Positions 8,607 through 17,208 of a stretch of 64,000 nucleotides of DNA are shown one piece after another. The position numbers and the translations under genes were made by a program. Location: NCBI RefSeq assembly GCF_025685425.1, contig NZ_JAGTAS010000022.1, positions 62,001 through 126,000 of the forward strand, in the 5' to 3' direction. The first letter of the stretch is position 1; each line of letters begins with the position of its first letter. This stretch comes from Terriglobus albidus (GTDB lineage Bacteria; Acidobacteriota; Terriglobia; Terriglobales; Acidobacteriaceae). A model generated the notes under the pieces. It was not told the origin of the DNA and searched no databases. It worked only from the letters and a program-made list of their open reading frames with translations.

Positions 8607-8809
8607 TCGCTTCCGGATCAGGCAACGTCTCTGAAGGACTTCACCCCAGTGAACAAGTTCGTTGGGGAGCCCGAAAGGGTCTGCGGATGCTCTTCCTGAT
8701 GCTGCTCGTCGCCGTCGTTCTGATGAGACTCGGCGGAGCTTCTGGACGCCTCGGCGTCCTCAAGCAGAACGGAGCTCGGTTTGCTGAACAACACGCACAA
8801 CTGCTGTAA
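8603..8809 (+). CDS. Small hypothetical protein with one membrane helix
   Basis: A 68-residue reading frame whose ATG overlaps the stop of the preceding transporter (ATGA), indicating translational coupling. It has one hydrophobic stretch (MLFLMLLVAVVLMRLGG, about 29-45) and otherwise polar residues. No family recognised; the coupling is the main evidence that it is translated. Confidence 0.45.
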   Translation: MIASGSGNVSEGLHPSEQVRWGARKGLRMLFLMLLVAVVLMRLGGASGRLGVLKQNGARFAEQHAQLL

Positions 8810-8961
8810 GGTAAGAAATGGAGTGACCATCGCGCCCTCACCTCTTCAGCGGCCTCATTAGGCTGCTGACATAGCCTCTGACGATCCAGGAGTGTCCTCT
8901 GGTTTTCTCGCTGCTTTCAATTCCTTCCATCTCGGCCGGATCCCACTATCTTCGCCAGCAT

Positions 8962-9360
8962 GTGACGGAACACCTTTCGGCGGTCTCACTGCACGCTTGG
9001 GTGACGATCTGGACGGTAGTGATCTTCGCTACGGCAGGAGACATCCTGATCGCCGCAGCGATGCGCCGGCTGGGAGACCTCGATGATATCCGCACGAAGT
9101 CCGGCCTGGGGGGAGCGATCAAAGCCGTCGTCAGCAGTCCCTTTCTGGGGGCCGGCATCGGCTGTATGGCCATCAGCTTCTTTGCCCTGCTGTATGCGCT
9201 TTCGGCTGCGGACCTCTCATTGATTGCCCCCGCGACCGCCTCCCTGACCTACATTGCAACCTCGGCAGGCGCGCGACTCTTCCTGAAGGAACGCGTCGAC
9301 AAGCGGCGATGGATTGCCGCGCTCTTCGTCTGCGCCGGCGTTGCTTTGCTGACGCAGTAG
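8962..9360 (+). CDS. EmrE/EamA-like small membrane transporter, second copy
   Basis: A 132-residue, four-helix protein similar in plan to the one at 8190-8606 (GDILIAAAMRRLGDLDD resembles GDFLLARGMQQVGVVDV; APATASLTYIATSAGARLFL resembles YPATAFGNVITALLSKFFL). Two unequal half-size DMT proteins encoded together are likely to form a heterodimer, as known for paired SMR proteins. The start is a GTG with no clear ribosome site, so the N-terminus is uncertain. Confidence 0.72.
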   Translation: MTEHLSAVSLHAWVTIWTVVIFATAGDILIAAAMRRLGDLDDIRTKSGLGGAIKAVVSSPFLGAGIGCMAISFFALLYALSAADLSLIAPATASLTYIATSAGARLFLKERVDKRRWIAALFVCAGVALLTQ

Positions 9361-9375
9361 TTCTGTCCTGCGCCT

Positions 9376-10812
9376 CTACGCTTCGACCGGTTCCTCGCGC
9401 TCCATCACGTGTCCACTGACCTCCGCTCCAGCAGTGTGAGGAAGCGTGCGGATATCCAGCAGGCTTAGAAATGCAAGCGCCGCTACGACGTAGAAGGCAT
9501 ATCTGAAATCGACAACCTGCGGAGTTCCACCGTGCCGGCCATGCAGGACAGCTGAGCCACGAAGCAAAAGCACGCCGAAAGCGACTCCCCCGCCGACGGT
9601 CATCTGTTGCATGGTGCTGGCAAACGCAGAGGCCGTACTCAACTTCTCCTTCGGCAGATCCGCATAACCCATCGTCGTCAATGAGGTGAGCTGCATGCTG
9701 CGGCCCAGTCCGCTCAGGAAGAGCACAATAAGCACCAGCCAGTGCGGCGTCCACGGCTGCAGCAGGCCGCACCACAGCAACGTTCCCGCGGTAAGTACGC
9801 CGTTCCAGAGCAGCACTGTACGAAAGCCGAAGCGGCGAAGCAGTGGTGTGGTCACCGGCTTCATGGCCAGGTTTCCAGCAAAGACAGCCAATGTAAGAGA
9901 GCCGGACTGAAAGGCATTGAGACCGAAGCCGAGCTGGAACATCAGTGGCAGCAGAAATGGAGCCATGAAGATGGCGACGCGGAAAGCCGACCCTCCCCAC
10001 ATGACGGCGGAGAAGGTTCGGATTCTCATGACCTCAAGATCGAAGAGCGGATTCGTGACACGACGAAGATGCCAGTATGAGAGAACAGCGCATGTCACCG
10101 ATCCCGCAAAGAGGATGCATCCGAGTGTCCAGTTTGCGGGCTCGCGCCCGATAAGCTCCATCGCATAGACGAGCGAGAAGCACGTGCCTCCGACAAGCAG
10201 AAATCCCAGAAAGTCGAATGTAGGAGGACGTTCTTCGTGGGTGTTTTTGACCAGGATCCAGTTCGCGATCAGGCAGACGATCCCGATCGGTACATTCAGC
10301 AAAAAGATCCAGCGCCATGACCAGTGGTCGACGATGAAACCGCCCAGCGGAGGGCCAAGGATGGGCGCGACCAGCGCAGGCCATATCGTCCAGGCAATGG
10401 CCATCATGATCTGGTCCTTCGGGGTAACGCGGACAACCATCAACCGCCCGACCGGTACCATCATGGCGCCGCCAATCCCCTGCAGGACACGGGCCAGCGT
10501 GAACTCCCACAGATTCTGGCTCATACCGCAAAACACCGAAGCCAGCGTAAAGACAACGATGGCGGAACCGAAGATAGTACGCGCGCCCCAGCGGTCCGCC
10601 ACCCATCCGCTGATGGGAATAAAGACGGCCACAGCCAACAGATAAGCGGTCATACCGACGTTCACATCGACAGCCGCAACGTGGAATGCCTGACCGATCT
10701 TTGGCAGACCAGTGGCGATAATTGTGCCGTCCAGGTTTTCCATGAACAACGCACCGGCCACGAGCAGCGCCACCATCAGCGAGCGCTGCGAGCCGGTCGA
10801 AAATTCTTCCAT
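9376..10812 (-). CDS. MFS transporter, DHA2 (EmrB/QacA) 14-helix family
   Basis: A 478-residue inner-membrane drug/proton antiporter. The N-terminal block LFMENLDGTIIATGLPKIGQ matches motif D1 of DHA2 members, WVADRWGARTIFGSAIVVF matches motif A, and VLQGIGGAMMVPVGRLMV matches motif B; GPPLGGFIVDHWSWRWIFLLN is motif C and the following loop. About 14 hydrophobic segments are visible. It is convergent with the second EmrE-like gene (15-bp gap) and divergent from the YiaK-type gene. No adjacent EmrA-type adaptor; substrate unknown. Confidence 0.93.
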   Translation of the reverse strand: MEEFSTGSQRSLMVALLVAGALFMENLDGTIIATGLPKIGQAFHVAAVDVNVGMTAYLLAVAVFIPISGWVADRWGARTIFGSAIVVFTLASVFCGMSQNLWEFTLARVLQGIGGAMMVPVGRLMVVRVTPKDQIMMAIAWTIWPALVAPILGPPLGGFIVDHWSWRWIFLLNVPIGIVCLIANWILVKNTHEERPPTFDFLGFLLVGGTCFSLVYAMELIGREPANWTLGCILFAGSVTCAVLSYWHLRRVTNPLFDLEVMRIRTFSAVMWGGSAFRVAIFMAPFLLPLMFQLGFGLNAFQSGSLTLAVFAGNLAMKPVTTPLLRRFGFRTVLLWNGVLTAGTLLWCGLLQPWTPHWLVLIVLFLSGLGRSMQLTSLTTMGYADLPKEKLSTASAFASTMQQMTVGGGVAFGVLLLRGSAVLHGRHGGTPQVVDFRYAFYVVAALAFLSLLDIRTLPHTAGAEVSGHVMEREEPVEA

Positions 10813-10896
10813 ATGTCCCTATTCTCGCAGGGACAGCGCTGTACGGATTGAGAAGCCGCGGTATCGTCTTGATGGCCACTTCGTTAAGCTGGTTCT

Positions 10897-11895
10897 ATGC
10901 TGCGCATTCCGTATGACGAACTTGTCCGCACTCTCGTTCTGGCCCTTCGCAACCTCGGTTTTACGCCGGGGCGTGCCCAGGAGTGCGCCAATCTCTTTGC
11001 AGAAACCACGCGTGATGGCGTCTACACTCACGGAATCGCCCGTTTCCCTCGCTTTGCGAAGCTGATTCATAACGGCGCTGTTCACCCTGAGGCGTCGCCG
11101 ACACCGGTCTCGGCCTTCGGTGCACTGGAACGCTGGGATGGCAACTACGGCCCCGGCAACCTGAATGCATGGCACACCATGGGACGCGCGATTGCACTTG
11201 CCCAACAGCATGGAATCGGATGTGTGGCGATCCGCCACACCAATCACTGGATGCGCGCCGGCACCTACGGTCTGCAGGCTGCCGAAAGCGGCATGATCGG
11301 CATTTGTTTCACCAACACCATGCCGAACATGGCGCCCTGGGGAGGCAGCAAATCCGTGCTCGGAAACAATCCCCTGGTGATTGCAGTTCCCCGGGCGAAT
11401 GGAGCACATTTCTTGATCGACTTCGCGATGTCACAGTTCTCTTATGGCGCTCTGGACGGCTATGCCGCGCGCGGCGAACAGCTCCCGGTTCCCGGAGGCT
11501 TCGATAAGGAAGGCAAGCTCACCAGCGATCCCCAGGCAATCATTGATTCGAACCATCCCCTGCCCATCGGCTACTGGAAGGGCTCGGCGTTTTCGATGAT
11601 GCTCGACGTGGTCGCGGCGACGCTCGCGTTCGGACAGGCCACGCATCAGGTGTCCCCCGATCCGCTACGCGAGGCAGGTGTCTCCCAGGTCTTTCTCGCG
11701 ATCAATCCTGCGGCTCTCGGCCCCGTTTCTACCATTGGCGACGAGATCATCGCTTCGCTGCATATCGAGCCAGACGCCAAGGTTCGCTATCCCGGCGAGC
11801 GATTGCCGGCCACCCGGACCGAAAACATGGAGAAAGGCATTCCGGTCGACGAAGACATCTGGGAGGAAACCCGTAAACTCGCAGGTCTGGCTTAG
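10897..11895 (+). CDS. Ldh/YiaK-family NAD(P)-dependent reductase (2,3-diketo-L-gulonate reductase-like)
   Basis: A 332-residue cytoplasmic oxidoreductase of the malate/L-lactate dehydrogenase fold. The stretch RDGVYTHGIARFPRF carries the catalytic His, and AIRHTNHWMRAGTYGLQAAE and FTNTMPNMAPWGG closely match E. coli YiaK (DlgD), as do LPVPGGFDKEG and LPIGYWKGSAFSMMLD. The likely reaction is reversible reduction of 2,3-diketo-L-gulonate, but relatives use other 2-keto acids and no ascorbate or gulonate genes are nearby. Confidence 0.85.
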   Translation: MLRIPYDELVRTLVLALRNLGFTPGRAQECANLFAETTRDGVYTHGIARFPRFAKLIHNGAVHPEASPTPVSAFGALERWDGNYGPGNLNAWHTMGRAIALAQQHGIGCVAIRHTNHWMRAGTYGLQAAESGMIGICFTNTMPNMAPWGGSKSVLGNNPLVIAVPRANGAHFLIDFAMSQFSYGALDGYAARGEQLPVPGGFDKEGKLTSDPQAIIDSNHPLPIGYWKGSAFSMMLDVVAATLAFGQATHQVSPDPLREAGVSQVFLAINPAALGPVSTIGDEIIASLHIEPDAKVRYPGERLPATRTENMEKGIPVDEDIWEETRKLAGLA

Positions 11896-12021
11896 GACCC
11901 ATGGAAAGGCCGTCCCGAGAGTTGCCTACAGGCTTGAGTTGCCTTTTTCGATTTGTCATTTCGGAATGACCGCAGGCAGCGGACAAGTCTGCTTTCTGCC
12001 TCTGACCTTGGAGCGTCGAGT

Positions 12022-12036
12022 ATTCGCTTTTCTTTC
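12022..12036 (+). promoter_or_regulatory. Candidate LexA operator upstream of uvrB
   Basis: The 15-mer ATTCGCTTTTCTTTC is a direct repeat of TTC-type half sites with seven bases between (ATTC-N7-TTTC). It ends 18 bp before the uvrB ATG. A closely similar 15-mer, ATTCGCCTTTTATTC (12 of 15 identical), lies just before lexA at 62437-62451. uvrB and lexA are classical SOS genes, hence the proposal; it rests on two sites only. Confidence 0.35.
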
Positions 12037-12054
12037 TCCTGCTATTCTTAGAGG

Positions 12055-14043
12055 ATGGACTTTCAGCTCTCCACCACCTACAAGCCACAGGGAGACCAGC
12101 CGCGTGCCATCTCCGAGCTCGTAAACGGTCTGAACGACGGCGAAAAGCATCAGGTGTTGCTGGGCGTGACTGGATCAGGCAAGACCTTCACGATGGCGAA
12201 GGTCATCGAGCAGTCTGATCGTCCCGCGCTTGTGCTGGCGCATAACAAGACATTGGCTGCACAGCTCTTTCATGAGTTCAAGCAGTTCTTCCCGAACAAC
12301 GCGGTAGAGTACTTTGTCAGCTACTACGACTACTATCAACCCGAGGCCTACATTCCCTCGGGCGACCTCTACATCGAAAAAGAAGCCACCATCAATGAGG
12401 AGCTCGACAAGTTGCGGCTTTCCGCAACGCGGTCCCTCTTTGAGCGCCGCGACTGCATCATCGTCTCGTCCGTGAGCTGCATCTACGGCCTGGGCTCACC
12501 GGAAGCGTATTACGGCATGTTGCTGCTGCTTGAAAAAGGTCAGCAGATCCGCCGCGAAGATATCACCAGGCGTCTGGTCGAGATTCTGTACGAGCGCAAT
12601 GATCACGACTTCCGTCGCGGCACCTTCCGTGTCCGCGGAGACGTGATTGAGGTCTATCCAACGTACGACGAGAACGCCTATCGGATTGAGCTCTTCGGCG
12701 ATGAGGTCGAATCTCTTTCACAGATCGACCCTCTCTTTGGGACAGTGAAACAGCGGTATTCTCGCCTGCCCATCTATCCGAAGTCGCACTACGTAGTGCA
12801 GCCGGAGCGGAAAAAGTCGGCAATGGACTCGATCCTCGAAGAGCTCGCAGAGTGGGAGGCTCAGCTTGAAAAAGAGGGTCGCATGGTGGAGGCGCAACGT
12901 ATTCATCAACGCACCCGCTTCGACCTGGAGATGATTAAGTCCGTTGGCTACTGTCATGGCATTGAGAACTACTCGCGCCACTTCTCCGGACGCCTTCCAG
13001 GAGAGCCTCCGCCGACGCTGCTGGACTACTTCCCGAAGGATTTTCTGATCTTCATCGATGAGTCGCATGTCACCGTGCCACAGTTGCACGGCATGTGGCA
13101 CGGCGACCGCTCCCGCAAACAGAACCTCGTGGACTACGGTTTCCGTCTACCTTCAGCACGCGACAATCGTCCGTTGCGCTTCGAGGAGTTCGAGGAGCGC
13201 ACCGGGCAGATCATCTATGTTTCGGCAACGCCAGGACCGTACGAGCTGACAAAGGCGGAAGGTGTGGTCGTAGAACAGATCATCCGCCCCACCGGCCTCA
13301 TCGATCCGGAGGTCGAGATCCGACCGGTGAAAGGACAGATTGACGACCTGTTGGGTGAGATTCGAGATCGCGCTGCGAGGAATCAGCGTGTCCTGGTGAC
13401 GACCCTGACCAAACGTATGGCCGAAGATCTCGCCGGTTATTACACCGAGGTGGGTGTCCGTTGCCGTTACATGCACTCGGAGATCGAGACGCTGGAACGC
13501 GTAAAGCTGCTGCGCGATCTGCGTAAAGGCGAGTACGACGTGCTGATCGGCATTAACCTTCTACGCGAAGGCCTGGACCTGCCGGAGGTTTCTCTGGTGG
13601 CGATTCTGGACGCCGACAAGGAAGGATTCCTGCGTTCACAGGGCTCCCTTATCCAGACCATCGGACGTGCGGCCCGCCACCTGGAAGGCCGGGCAATCCT
13701 GTACGCCGACCAGATGACGGATTCCATGAAGCGAGCCATCGACGAGACCAGCCGGCGCCGTGAAGCACAGATGGCTTACAACGAAGAACACGGCATTACG
13801 CCGAGGACTGTTGTTCGCGCCATTGAGGATTCGCTTGCCGTGGTTCTAGAAGCGGATTATGCGGACCTGACGGCAGAAGCAGAAGGTATGCCGGAGTTCG
13901 CGACGCAGCAGGAGTTGGACACCTATATCGCGAAGCTCGAAACCGAGATGCGCGAAGCAGCCAAACAGTTCGAGTTCGAGAAGGCGGCGAAGCTGCGCGA
14001 CACAATCAAAGAGCTGCGGACGAAGGAGTTTCTGTTCAGCTAA
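12055..14043 (+). CDS. uvrB: Excinuclease ABC subunit B
   Basis: UvrB is the damage-verifying helicase-like subunit of nucleotide excision repair, acting with UvrA and UvrC in the cytoplasm. Residues 37-44 are the Walker A motif GVTGSGKT; the beta-hairpin follows ([20 protein letters not shown], about 86-105); helicase motifs include FIDESH and [10 protein letters not shown], then [20 protein letters not shown] and QTIGRAARH. The C-terminal UVR domain ([20 protein letters not shown]) contacts UvrC. Length 662 is typical. The ATG follows AGAGG; a candidate LexA site lies 18 bp upstream. Confidence 0.98.
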   Translation: MDFQLSTTYKPQGDQPRAISELVNGLNDGEKHQVLLGVTGSGKTFTMAKVIEQSDRPALVLAHNKTLAAQLFHEFKQFFPNNAVEYFVSYYDYYQPEAYIPSGDLYIEKEATINEELDKLRLSATRSLFERRDCIIVSSVSCIYGLGSPEAYYGMLLLLEKGQQIRREDITRRLVEILYERNDHDFRRGTFRVRGDVIEVYPTYDENAYRIELFGDEVESLSQIDPLFGTVKQRYSRLPIYPKSHYVVQPERKKSAMDSILEELAEWEAQLEKEGRMVEAQRIHQRTRFDLEMIKSVGYCHGIENYSRHFSGRLPGEPPPTLLDYFPKDFLIFIDESHVTVPQLHGMWHGDRSRKQNLVDYGFRLPSARDNRPLRFEEFEERTGQIIYVSATPGPYELTKAEGVVVEQIIRPTGLIDPEVEIRPVKGQIDDLLGEIRDRAARNQRVLVTTLTKRMAEDLAGYYTEVGVRCRYMHSEIETLERVKLLRDLRKGEYDVLIGINLLREGLDLPEVSLVAILDADKEGFLRSQGSLIQTIGRAARHLEGRAILYADQMTDSMKRAIDETSRRREAQMAYNEEHGITPRTVVRAIEDSLAVVLEADYADLTAEAEGMPEFATQQELDTYIAKLETEMREAAKQFEFEKAAKLRDTIKELRTKEFLFS

Positions 14044-14387
14044 GGACGAATCGAAAAATCCCAAATCAGTAGACATTCGTCGCCCATTCTTCGCAGTTTT
14101 ATCGCGAAGGGTGGGGTCCCCCGGGGAACTTTGTTCGCCGGGGTTTAGTGTGTGGTATCGCGCTTCGCGGGACCGTATTTCTATAACCCTCAGGTTAACC
14201 AGAAAAGCCTGGCACGAGCGCTCCGTAAAGAGAAGGCCGGGCCCATGTCCCAAGGGACATGGGCACCCAGTGCATGGGTGATACGAGATCTTATCCCGTC
14301 ACGGTCAGACCTGTACCAAAGCTCATGGGCATGACGAGACGCTACCGGATCGCATCTACCCTGTTGCACCTTTATTCTGAAGAGAGC
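14044..14387. other. Gene-free stretch with three hairpin-forming repeats
   Basis: About 340 bp between uvrB and pabBC. It contains an imperfect hairpin near 14,081-14,118 (CCCATTCTTCGCAG and CGCGAAGGGTGGGG), a perfect 24-bp palindromic hairpin at 14,241-14,264, and a 6-bp hairpin CACCCA-GTGCA-TGGGTG immediately after. The first resembles short repeats I associate with acidobacterial intergenic regions. No gene is evident; the pabBC frame is open through part of it but does not look coding. Confidence 0.55.
14241..14264. repeat. Perfect 11-bp inverted repeat
   Basis: GCCCATGTCCC and GGGACATGGGC are separated by only AA, giving a near-continuous 24-base palindrome, followed by a second small hairpin at about 14,263-14,281. 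There is no T-run, so a simple terminator is unlikely; a REP-like element or a protein-binding operator are alternatives. Confidence 0.6.
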
Positions 14388-16118
14388 GTGTCCCCCAATC
14401 TCCAGGTCGGTACCGTTGCACTCATCCATGCTCTTCCAGGGGCATCCAGTTATCTATTCCGTAATCCGGTCGAAACTCTCACGGCCTCTACGGTCGAGGA
14501 ATTGGAAGAGTTGTTGGGGCGCATCGATAGCGCCGTAGCAAAGGGCCTCTACGCTGCTGGATATATCGCCTACGAAGCGGGCTATGTGCTCGAACCCTCG
14601 CTACGCCGCCTGCTATCCCCCCAGCCATTGGCATGGTTCGGTTTCTACAACGATATGGAGAGCTTCACGTACCAAACGGAACCATCGCAAATCGCGATCG
14701 AGGATCCCGCCATCACCATGTCTGCATCCACCTTTGCGGACAAGGTCGCGCGCATCAAGCAACACATCGAGCAAGGCGATACATATCAGCTCAATCTGAC
14801 AACGAAGCTCCAATGGAGCTACACAGATTCCCCTGAAGCGTTACTGCATCACATCCTTGCCGTACAACCCGTTGAGTTTGGCGCCATCCTCAATCTCGGC
14901 TCGACGCAGATCCTCTCCGTTTCGCCGGAGTTGTTCTTCCGCCGCAATGGAAACCGCATCACGACGCGTCCGATGAAAGGCACCGTGCAGCGCGGCCGTA
15001 CTCTTGAAGAAGATCGCGAGAAGATGGCTTGGCTGGCCAACGACGAAAAGAATCGCGCGGAAAATCTGATGATCGTCGACCTGCTGCGCAACGATCTCGG
15101 GCGTATCTGTACGACAGGCTCTGTTCATGTCGACAAGCTCTTTGAAGTGGAACGCTATTCGACGCTGCATCAAATGACTTCAACTATCCATGGTGACCTG
15201 CGTCCCGGCATAGGCTATGCCGAAATCTTCCGGGCTCTCTTCCCTTCTGGCTCGATCGTTGGCGCTCCGAAGATCAAGACCATGGAGCTGATTCACTCCC
15301 TGGAAGAAGAACGGCGCGGAGTCTACACAGGATGTATCGGTTTTATTGCTCCGGGCGGTGAGGCATGCTTCTCTGTTGCGATCCGCACCATCACGCTGAA
15401 AGGCGGCCAAGCGGAGATGGGAGTCGGAGCTGGCATTACGTATGACTCCGATCCTGCAGCGGAATATGAAGAGACACGCCTCAAAGGAGCCTTCCTGCAG
15501 CAGGATGCAGAGCCGTTTCAGTTGATCGAGACCATGCTATGGGATGGCAACCTTCTTCACTTTCTCGATGAGCATCTAGCCCGCCTGCAGCAATCGGCCG
15601 CCTACTTTGATTTTGTCTGCGATGCCGATGCGTTAAGGCATGCTCTCCAACAGAAGGTCCGGACTCTGGCAGGCATGCATCGCATCCGGTTGCTCAGTGA
15701 CCGCTCCGGTGCTTTCACGATTGAATCTGCCCCAATCCAGCTTGAAGATCGCCCGCTGCGGGTGATGCTCTCCAACATCCGGACACGCTCAGGAGATCTC
15801 TTTCTCCAACACAAGACCACCCGCCGCAAGCTCTACGACGAGCAACTTCGTCTCGCGCGCGAACGTGGCTTTGATGAAGTTCTTTTTCTTAACGAAGCAG
15901 GCAATGTCACCGAAGGAGCCATCACAAACTTCTTTATCGAACGGGACGGGAAGCTGCTAACGCCTCCGTTGAAAGATGGAGTTCTGCCAGGCGTGTTACG
16001 CTCCCATCTCCACCCTGAAGAGCGGTCTCTGAAGTTGGAAGATCTGTTACCGACAGATCGCCTATACCTTGGAAATTCTGTCCGCGGGATGCTCCCCATC
16101 GGGTACCTGGAACGGTAA
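14388..16118 (+). CDS. pabBC: Fused aminodeoxychorismate synthase component I / aminodeoxychorismate lyase
   Basis: A two-domain enzyme for p-aminobenzoate, the folate precursor. The N-terminal two thirds is the chorismate-binding PabB domain: RPMKGTVQRGRTLEED (its Lys is the position used for catalysis in PabB), DLLRNDLGRI, and GSIVGAPKIKTMELIHSLEE. The C-terminal third is a class IV aminotransferase-like PabC domain: LIETMLWDGNLLHFLDEHLA, HKTTRRKLYDE with the PLP Lys, FLNEAGNVTEGAITNFF, LPGVLR. Start uncertain: GTG at 14388 has GAAG at good spacing; ATGs at 14325 or 14331 would extend the N-terminus. No pabA-like glutaminase is adjacent. Confidence 0.9.
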   Translation: MSPNLQVGTVALIHALPGASSYLFRNPVETLTASTVEELEELLGRIDSAVAKGLYAAGYIAYEAGYVLEPSLRRLLSPQPLAWFGFYNDMESFTYQTEPSQIAIEDPAITMSASTFADKVARIKQHIEQGDTYQLNLTTKLQWSYTDSPEALLHHILAVQPVEFGAILNLGSTQILSVSPELFFRRNGNRITTRPMKGTVQRGRTLEEDREKMAWLANDEKNRAENLMIVDLLRNDLGRICTTGSVHVDKLFEVERYSTLHQMTSTIHGDLRPGIGYAEIFRALFPSGSIVGAPKIKTMELIHSLEEERRGVYTGCIGFIAPGGEACFSVAIRTITLKGGQAEMGVGAGITYDSDPAAEYEETRLKGAFLQQDAEPFQLIETMLWDGNLLHFLDEHLARLQQSAAYFDFVCDADALRHALQQKVRTLAGMHRIRLLSDRSGAFTIESAPIQLEDRPLRVMLSNIRTRSGDLFLQHKTTRRKLYDEQLRLARERGFDEVLFLNEAGNVTEGAITNFFIERDGKLLTPPLKDGVLPGVLRSHLHPEERSLKLEDLLPTDRLYLGNSVRGMLPIGYLER

Positions 16119-16139
16119 CCCTGCACTGTTTACAGGGTT
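16117..16139 (+). terminator. Weak hairpin at the end of pabBC
   Basis: AACCCTG and CAGGGTT pair around a 9-base loop and are followed by TTC. The stem overlaps the pabBC stop codon. It may be a weak intrinsic terminator before the glycosyltransferase gene. Confidence 0.4.
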
Positions 16140-16188
16140 TTCACGAAAGCTTCACCTCCCCGCAGTGGAATGCAACACATGCTTGAGC

Positions 16189-16938
16189 ATGGACGTCGTG
16201 TGCTCGCCATCCGAACTGACCATCGTAATCCCTGCCAAGAATGAAGCCGCCTACCTGCCGCGCCTGCTGGATTGTCTGTCCAGACAGGATCTGCCGGAAA
16301 TGCGCTCCGTACCGATCTTTGTTGCGGACGCCGGCTCGACGGACGGAACCGTTGAATTGGCGATGAGCTTTGCCAACCGGCTCAATGTAACGGTCATTGC
16401 CGGCGGACTTCCCTCCGTTGGTCGAAATGCCGGCGCCCGTGTGGCCTCGACCCCATATCTCCTCTTTCTCGACGCAGATATTGAGCTGGACGACACAACT
16501 CTGATCCGTCGCGCCGTCCGTCTGCTGCGCCGACGGAGACTGCACTGCCTGACCACCTCGATCCGCTGCATGAGCCGCAATCCCTTCGATCACGCGCTCT
16601 ACCTGGCAAACAACCTGATGCAGCGCATCGGATCGTTCACCAAGCCGTTCGGGACCGGGATGTTTCTGCTGTTCGATGCTTCGGCGTTCAATCGCCTGGG
16701 AGGCTTCGATGAGTCGGCGCTCTTTGCCGAGGACTATCACCTCACCCGGCAGATCTCTCCGCGTCGGTTCGGCATTCTACGTGGACATATCCTGACATCA
16801 AACCGGCGCTTCCTCCGCACCGGCCGGCTGCGCATGGTCTTCCTCTTCTTCCGCACCATGCTGAACACCTGGAATGACTCCTACTTCGCAAACGATCATC
16901 GCTACTGGGAGACGCCTAGCGAGGCTGAGCAACAATAA
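16189..16938 (+). CDS. Family 2 glycosyltransferase
   Basis: A 249-residue GT-A fold protein. The N-terminus has the nucleotide-sugar motif LTIVIPAKNEAAYLPRLLDC, then VADAGSTDGTVE, and the metal-binding DxD-type motif LFLDADIELDD; LGGFDESALFAEDYHLTRQI is the typical acceptor-side ED motif. A basic, partly hydrophobic C-terminal region (LRMVFLFFRTMLN) suggests membrane association. Substrate unknown. The ATG at 16189 gives a start directly before the catalytic domain. Confidence 0.85.
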   Translation: MDVVCSPSELTIVIPAKNEAAYLPRLLDCLSRQDLPEMRSVPIFVADAGSTDGTVELAMSFANRLNVTVIAGGLPSVGRNAGARVASTPYLLFLDADIELDDTTLIRRAVRLLRRRRLHCLTTSIRCMSRNPFDHALYLANNLMQRIGSFTKPFGTGMFLLFDASAFNRLGGFDESALFAEDYHLTRQISPRRFGILRGHILTSNRRFLRTGRLRMVFLFFRTMLNTWNDSYFANDHRYWETPSEAEQQ

Positions 16939-17032
16939 ACTTTTTGCAGTTCCTATTGCTAATTCCTTGTTGCTAGTTGGATCGAGTCCAAAGCGATTAT
17001 GCGCCAGATCCCGCCATTCTGAGCGTATGCGG

Positions 17033-17129
17033 AGGACCTGCCGTGCAGCGGCGTTTTCATTGCGGAAACACCCATACATGCGGATGCTCTGAACTACAAC
17101 TACAGGGAAATGCTCTAAAAGCAGGTCCT
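17033..17129. repeat. Inverted AGGACCTGC / GCAGGTCCT pair flanking MITE copy 3
   Basis: AGGACCTGC at 17033-17041 and GCAGGTCCT at 17121-17129 form an inverted pair around the truncated element. The homology extends outwards: ATTCTGAGCG on the left and CGTTCAGGAT on the right belong to a second repeat type. One repeat therefore appears to lie inside the loop of another. Confidence 0.6.
17042..17117 (+). repeat. MITE-like dispersed element, copy 3 (left-truncated)
   Basis: This copy keeps the internal core (GGCGTTTTCATTGCGGAAA) and the right terminus ACAGGGAAATGCTCTA but lacks the left 40 bases that include the left terminal repeat. Its left edge abuts the AGGACCTGC repeat. Confidence 0.7.
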
Positions 17130-17158
17130 TCACTTCGTTCAGGATGACAACGCAGGGC

Positions 17159-17196
17159 AAAGAAGAAGGGCGGCCGAATGGCCGCCCTTCTTCTTT
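17159..17196 (-). terminator. Bidirectional terminator between glycosyltransferase and TonB-dependent receptor
   Basis: A perfect 17-bp stem (AAAGAAGAAGGGCGGCC with its complement) and GAAT loop ends 12 bases after the receptor's stop. The A-rich and T-rich arms make it usable from both strands between the two convergent genes. Confidence 0.85.
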
Positions 17197-17208
17197 GTTG
17201 TGATTCGG

